The notes under the pieces are model-generated. The model saw only the letters and a list, made by a program, of their open reading frames with translations. It was not told the DNA's origin and made no database searches. This document shows, piece after piece, positions 5,921-9,042 of a stretch of DNA of 9,042 bases; positions within the stretch are counted from its first letter, which is position 1; every line of letters begins with the position of its first letter. The stretch is from NCBI GenBank assembly GCA_041645325.1, contig JBAZQI010000040.1, forward strand, positions 1-9,042, given 5' to 3'. A program made the position numbers and the translations under genes. Origin of the DNA: JAFCCL01 sp041645325. Lineage in GTDB: Archaea > Iainarchaeota > Iainarchaeia > Iainarchaeales > GCA-2688035.

Positions 5921-6229
5921 TCATTCCCTTAGCTCTATTTCAACATGCACTGATTCCGGAATTTCAACGCGCATTATGCGCCTCAAAGTCCTTTCATCAG
6001 CCTCAATGTCAATCATCCTTTTGTGGATCCTAAGCTGCCATCTTTCGTATGTTTCCGTGCCGCCGCCGCAGGGCGACTTTCTGGTCGGCACAACAAGCTT
6101 TTTTGTCGGCAAAGGAATGATGCCTGAATGCTTGACGCCCGTCCTTTCGGCAACCTCAATCATTTTCTGCGAGACCTCAGTCATCTGAGTAAAATCAGGG
6201 GACGTGAGCTTGATCCTTGCCTTTTGCAT
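5921..6229 (-). CDS. rps10: 30S ribosomal protein S10 (uS10)
   Basis: This component of the small-subunit head shows the archaeal/eukaryotic S10 pattern: start QKARIKLTS, then IPLPTKKLVVPTRKSPCGGGTETYE (written here as IPLPTKKL, VVPTRKSP and CGGGTE in sequence), RWQLRIHKRMIDIEA, and ERTLRRIMRVEIPE. I place the start at the ATG 6229 (102 aa, the usual archaeal length). GGTG lies 6 nt before it, and family members begin at this Met. A GTG three codons upstream (6238) would give 105 aa but overlaps that SD. The gene follows EF-1A by 85 nt, the classic archaeal order, with a terminator-like hairpin in the gap. The identification is secure. Confidence 0.97.
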   Translation of the reverse strand: MQKARIKLTSPDFTQMTEVSQKMIEVAERTGVKHSGIIPLPTKKLVVPTRKSPCGGGTETYERWQLRIHKRMIDIEADERTLRRIMRVEIPESVHVEIELRE

Positions 6230-6254
6230 CCTGAACACCTTTGCCTAAAAATGG

Positions 6255-6286
6255 AAAAAAAGGAAAACAGTAAAAGCACTGTTTCC
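6255..6286 (-). terminator. Terminator- or attenuator-like hairpin between EF-1A and uS10
   Basis: The arms GGAAAACAG (6262-6270) and CTGTTTCC (6279-6286) pair with a single bulged A around an 8-nt loop. On the minus strand a run of seven T follows immediately (6255-6261). It lies 28 nt past the EF-1A stop and 25 nt before the uS10 ATG, so it could partly terminate the EF-1A message and lower uS10 output. Confidence 0.55.
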
Positions 6287-6314
6287 CCAACTGTACAGAC
6301 AGTTTAATCCAATT

Positions 6315-7625
6315 TTACTTTTTCTCCTTTGGCACAACTTTTGTGCCAGTTCCTGCCTTATCCCTCGGCACAACCTTTGTGACCATTCCTGCCGCAACTG
6401 TCTGTCCCATGTCCCTGATGGCAAACCTGCCGAGCTGCGGGAACTTCTTGTATTCCTCCACAACAACAGGCTTGGTCGGCACAATCCTTACGATTGCCGC
6501 GTCCCCTGTCTTCAGGAACTTTGGGTTCTCTTCCTTAACCTGACCTGTCTTCGGATCAAGCTTCCTCAGTATCTCGGTGATCTTGCACGAAAGCTGTGCA
6601 GTGTGCAGGTGGAAAACCGGCGTGTAGCCAACCGGAATTGCCGTAGGGTGTGAAAGCACAACAATCTGCGCCTCAAACTCTTTGGCAACAGTCGGCGGGT
6701 CGCTTGCAGGCCCAACCACATCGCCTCTTGCAATGTCACCTTTTGTCAAGCCCCTGACATTGAAGCCTACATTGTCGCCGGGAACAGCCTGTTTAAGCTG
6801 CTCGTGGTGCATTTCAATAGTCTTCACTTCTGTGCTGACTCCGCTTGGCTCTATTATAATCTTGTCACCAGGCCTCATTATTCCTGTCTCAACCCTGCCA
6901 ACAGGCACAAGCCCAACACCCTTGATGTTGTAAACATCCTGTATCGGCAGCCTCAGAGGCTTGTCTGTGGGCGGCTTTGGCGCAACGATTTCATCCAACG
7001 CTTCCATGAGCGTAGGGCCCTTATACCAGGGCATCTTGTCGGATTTCTTGACAACATTGTCTCCAACCCAGGCAGAGAGCGGCACAAACTTGACCTGCTC
7101 GTCCTTGTATCCGACGCTCTTCAGCAACTTTGCCACAGAATCCTTTGCCTCTTTAAATCTTGCCTCTTCGTACTTCACTTCGTCCATCTTGTTAATTGCA
7201 ATTATAAGCTGCTTCAGGCCCATGACCTGCGCAAGGAACGCGTGTTCCTTTGTCTGTGACATTACGCCTTCTTTTGCCGCAACAACCAAAACAGCGGCAT
7301 CAGCCTGGCTTGTTCCAGTAATCATGTTCTTGATGAAGTCCTTGTGGCCAGGAGCGTCAATTATGGTAAAGTTGTTCTTTTTTCCCTCAAATTTCTTGTA
7401 AGAAACGTCAATTGTTACACCGCGTTCCCTTTCCTCCTTGAGGTTGTCCATTACGAACGCGAACACAAAGGTTCCCTTTCCCAAAGCCTTTGCCTCTGCC
7501 TCAAGCTTCCTGTATTCCTGCTCAGGCAACGCGCCCGAGTCGTACAAAAGCCTGCCAACCAATGTACTCTTTCCATGGTCAACATGTCCAATAAAGACCA
7601 TGTTAACGTGTGGTTTATCAGCCAT
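6315..7625 (-). CDS. tuf: Translation elongation factor 1-alpha (aEF-1A)
   Basis: This GTPase delivers aminoacyl-tRNA to the ribosome. In the 436-aa product the G motifs are G1 GHVDHGKST (13-21), G2 GVTID with T71, G3 DAPGH (90-94), G4 NKMD (145-148) and G5 SAW (184-186). Domains 2 and 3 follow from about residue 222, including VGRVETG and the conserved GRFAIRDMGQTVAAG segment near the end. I choose the ATG at 7625: GGAGGT (7633-7638) stands 7 nt upstream, and MADKPHVN then GHVDHG is a typical N-terminus. A TTG five codons further upstream overlaps that SD and is unlikely. The C-terminus is extended by a near-duplicate of T-K-V-V-P-x-x-K, encoded by 14-nt DNA repeats 36 nt apart. Most homologues end soon after the first copy. 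uS10 follows downstream. Confidence 0.97.
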   Translation of the reverse strand: MADKPHVNMVFIGHVDHGKSTLVGRLLYDSGALPEQEYRKLEAEAKALGKGTFVFAFVMDNLKEERERGVTIDVSYKKFEGKKNNFTIIDAPGHKDFIKNMITGTSQADAAVLVVAAKEGVMSQTKEHAFLAQVMGLKQLIIAINKMDEVKYEEARFKEAKDSVAKLLKSVGYKDEQVKFVPLSAWVGDNVVKKSDKMPWYKGPTLMEALDEIVAPKPPTDKPLRLPIQDVYNIKGVGLVPVGRVETGIMRPGDKIIIEPSGVSTEVKTIEMHHEQLKQAVPGDNVGFNVRGLTKGDIARGDVVGPASDPPTVAKEFEAQIVVLSHPTAIPVGYTPVFHLHTAQLSCKITEILRKLDPKTGQVKEENPKFLKTGDAAIVRIVPTKPVVVEEYKKFPQLGRFAIRDMGQTVAAGMVTKVVPRDKAGTGTKVVPKEKK

Positions 7626-7659
7626 CTTTAATACCTCCAAACTGAATTCGCCACCAATT

Positions 7660-7667
7660 CTTTAAAG
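7660..7667 (-). promoter_or_regulatory. TATA-like box for EF-1A, flanked by inverted repeat
   Basis: The octamer CTTTAAAG (itself palindromic) is centred about 38 nt upstream of the EF-1A ATG. This predicts a leader of about 13-15 nt that begins close to the GGAGGT SD. It sits between CCAATT (7654-7659) and AATTGG (7674-7679). Other AT-rich stretches further upstream are alternatives. Confidence 0.4.
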
Positions 7668-7836
7668 GGAAAAAATTGGAAACCCCTGACTCCAATATTT
7701 ACTAATTCCTAATCCAAAACCTTTAAAAATGCTGTTCCCAAAGCCAAAATTGGGGCTTCTTTTCAAGCAGTTGCATTTCAAATGCCTTCCAAATATTGAC
7801 CTATCCAGCAATGCCCATTTTTGCCGACATTCTGCC

Positions 7837-7842
7837 AAAAAA
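7837..7842 (-). terminator. Poly-T tract after the 326-aa basic protein
   Basis: Six consecutive T on the minus strand begin 12 nt past the TAG stop at 7855-7857. No strong hairpin precedes the tract. It is a plausible U-tract terminator of the archaeal kind, but the evidence is weak. The rest of the spacer down to EF-1A (7641-7836) shows only short hairpins and the EF-1A promoter. Confidence 0.3.
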
Positions 7843-7854
7843 CTCTCTTTTTGC

Positions 7855-8835
7855 CTAAAAGCCTTCTTCCGCCAAACGTTCCCTAAAAGCCCTTTTTTCC
7901 CTTCCCCTCCTGTTCCAAAGCCCCTTATCCGCCCTTTTTCTTTTTGGCGGCTGAACCAATGCTGCCTCCTTTGGCAGGCCTTGCTTTGGAATGCCAAGCC
8001 AACTGCGCAGATTCTCTTCAGGCACATTTTTCTGGATTCTGCCCAATAATCGCATGTTCGCCGGCTCGGAAAGAATGCCAAGAAGCTGCCTTGCAATTAT
8101 CCTTACGTTCTGGTCGGTATCCAGCGCAATGTCGCTTTCGCGCACAACCTCAGAAAGCAATGCTTTCAATTCAGGCGAGGCCTTGAATGCAGGCGCTTCA
8201 GGCTCGGCCTCAAGCCTGAATCCAAGCCTGCCGGCCAGCCTGGATACATTTCTGAAATTAGCGGCATACATATGGTCAGCGATTCTTTTAAAGGCCTCAC
8301 ACTGGCTCCGCCCACAGGCCCTGAAAAGCCTTGTGAATTCGCTCCTTGAAAGAATATTTGCCTTCGCGCGCTTTTTCATGATGTTGCTTAAAATTTCCCA
8401 TCTGTTTGTGCCATGACCCCAAGATACAAGTCTTTCACTCTTAAGCGCTTTGGCAATCTCGGCATCGCAGGCAGAGTGGCGGCATATCCTGATGCCAAGC
8501 TCTTTCAGGAAAAATTTCTGCAGCGCGTCCGGAGAAATCCTTGCAAAGGTCTTGAGTTCGTTCATTTTTTTATGGTCCCTGCCAAAACTGTAAAGTATCT
8601 TAAAGTGCCTTTTTAGGTCGCCTGTTTCCACTGGCCTTGTCCTTCTTTTCAAAAATGTTCCAATGTCTGAAACCCTCTGCACTTCCCATGGCCTGACCGG
8701 CTTTGGCAATCCATGGGGCCTTAGAAAGTCCTTTTTGCCGCTCCAGGTTTTCAGCGCTTCAAAAAACCGAAAAGTCCTTCTCTTTGCAGCAAGCCTCTTT
8801 GCCTCCAGAAAACCCATTGGGTTTTTCCTCGCCAT
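7855..8835 (-). CDS. Unrecognised highly basic 326-aa protein with two CX4C pairs
   Basis: I do not recognise the family. The protein has 72 Lys/Arg against 36 Asp/Glu, with dense basic clusters at the N-terminus (11-20, KRLAAKRR) and C-terminus (297-320). It has no signal peptide or membrane segment, so it is presumably cytoplasmic and nucleic-acid binding; that is inference from composition. Its only cysteines are C118/C123 (CRHSAC, with a His inside) and C174/C179 (CGRSQC). This pattern could make a four-Cys or Cys/His zinc site. The middle part (about 95-200) looks helical. A Glu/Pro-rich hinge (about 209-216) separates it from a second helical region (220-275). I chose the ATG at 8835; a TTG at 8850 is in frame but lies upstream of the likely transcription start. 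A TATA box 26 nt upstream and no SD suggest a leaderless mRNA. A HicA-like gene ends 59 nt upstream. Confidence 0.85.
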   Translation of the reverse strand: MARKNPMGFLEAKRLAAKRRTFRFFEALKTWSGKKDFLRPHGLPKPVRPWEVQRVSDIGTFLKRRTRPVETGDLKRHFKILYSFGRDHKKMNELKTFARISPDALQKFFLKELGIRICRHSACDAEIAKALKSERLVSWGHGTNRWEILSNIMKKRAKANILSRSEFTRLFRACGRSQCEAFKRIADHMYAANFRNVSRLAGRLGFRLEAEPEAPAFKASPELKALLSEVVRESDIALDTDQNVRIIARQLLGILSEPANMRLLGRIQKNVPEENLRSWLGIPKQGLPKEAALVQPPKRKRADKGLWNRRGREKRAFRERLAEEGF

Positions 8836-8856
8836 TATAGAACTACGCAAATCCGG

Positions 8857-8865
8857 CTATTTAAT
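8857..8865 (-). promoter_or_regulatory. TATA box for the 326-aa protein (leaderless layout)
   Basis: The minus strand reads ATTAAATAG, centred 26 nt upstream of the ATG at 8835, in the 59-nt gap after the HicA-like gene. The spacing predicts a transcript starting at the ATG, and no SD precedes that ATG. Confidence 0.55.
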
Positions 8866-8894
8866 GGTTTCTTCAAGGGCAGTTGAGAAAACAG

Positions 8895-9042
8895 TTATGG
8901 TTTGAGCATTTCTTCCCTTGAAATGCCTGCCTGTTTCATTATTGCAAGCAGTGTTCCGGGTGCTATTGTTTTGTGGTTTGGGATTGTTACTCTTCTGAAC
9001 GGCTCTTTGTTTTCCCTTAAAATAAAATGGCTGCCTGTCTGA
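8895..9042 (-). CDS. HicA/YcfA-like mRNA interferase toxin (5' part beyond window)
   Basis: Forty-eight C-terminal codons are visible, ending in TAA at 8895-8897; the N-terminus lies outside the window. HicA toxins are small (about 60-80 aa) double-stranded-RNA-binding-fold RNases that cut mRNA and are neutralised by HicB. Visible family features are TGSHF, holding the conserved G-S-H whose His is catalytic in characterised HicA proteins; a following beta-strand (FILRE); RRVTIPNHKTIAPGTL, matching the family's strand-loop V-P-x-H region before G-T-L; and the terminal helix AIMKQAGISREEMLKP, very close to the usual ILRQAGIS-x-EEFL end. No hicB is visible: the downstream neighbour is the unrelated basic protein with its own promoter, so any antitoxin must lie upstream, outside the window, or be absent. 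A solitary HicA-fold protein with another role is possible. Confidence 0.78.
   Translation of the reverse strand, partial: QTGSHFILRENKEPFRRVTIPNHKTIAPGTLLAIMKQAGISREEMLKP

Noticed and set aside
7741..7785. Short hairpins (AAGCC/GGCTT and GCATTT/AAATGC) in the spacer before EF-1A
   Set aside because: Five- and six-base arms in a skewed-composition spacer are expected by chance, and no T-run or gene end is associated.
7662..8096. 144-codon minus-strand ORF overlapping the end of the 326-aa gene
   Set aside because: It would overlap a longer frame with a promoter and consistent composition; it has no start signal, and its Cys/Arg/Trp-rich composition looks like a shadow.

Overview
The window looks like a piece of a DPANN-type archaeal chromosome. 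The evidence is an archaeal EF-1A followed by an archaeal uS10 (a classic archaeal gene order), RtcB with archease, TATA-like boxes about 25-30 nt upstream of start codons that lack a Shine-Dalgarno (SD), archaeal-type SDs (GGAGGT, GGTG, GAGGTGA) elsewhere, and sequon-rich or Cys-rich surface proteins of a kind common in DPANN genomes. A Diapherotrites-like host would fit, but that placement is an impression, not a computed result. Every gene I can support is on the minus strand; I see no tRNA, rRNA, CRISPR, IS element or credible plus-strand gene.

In transcription order (right to left) the window holds: the C-terminal part of a HicA/YcfA-like mRNA interferase (8895-9042, cut by the window edge); a 326-aa very basic unrecognised protein with two CX4C pairs (7855-8835); EF-1A (6315-7625), a terminator-like hairpin, and ribosomal protein uS10 (5921-6229); RpiB-type ribose-5-phosphate isomerase (5321-5842); then an RNA-ligation cluster of NUDIX hydrolase (4836-5276), archease (4433-4852, overlapping the NUDIX gene by 17 nt), RtcB ligase (2941-4374) and a 53-aa glycine-zipper membrane protein (2722-2883). 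The last block is envelope-related: a 549-aa secreted, membrane-anchored repeat protein (1001-2650), a 50-aa very basic protein (817-969) ending at a GC-rich terminator, and a Cys-rich lipoprotein that runs off the left edge (1-652).

The parts form functional groups. EF-1A and uS10 belong to translation. NUDIX-archease-rtcB is an RNA repair or tRNA-splicing unit, in which archease activates the RtcB guanylylation cycle. The left third is cell-surface material. Two of the most interesting items are small genes (817-969 and 2722-2883) with clean translation signals that length filters would miss. Several unit-leading genes seem to be transcribed without a leader, while operon-internal genes and EF-1A carry an SD.
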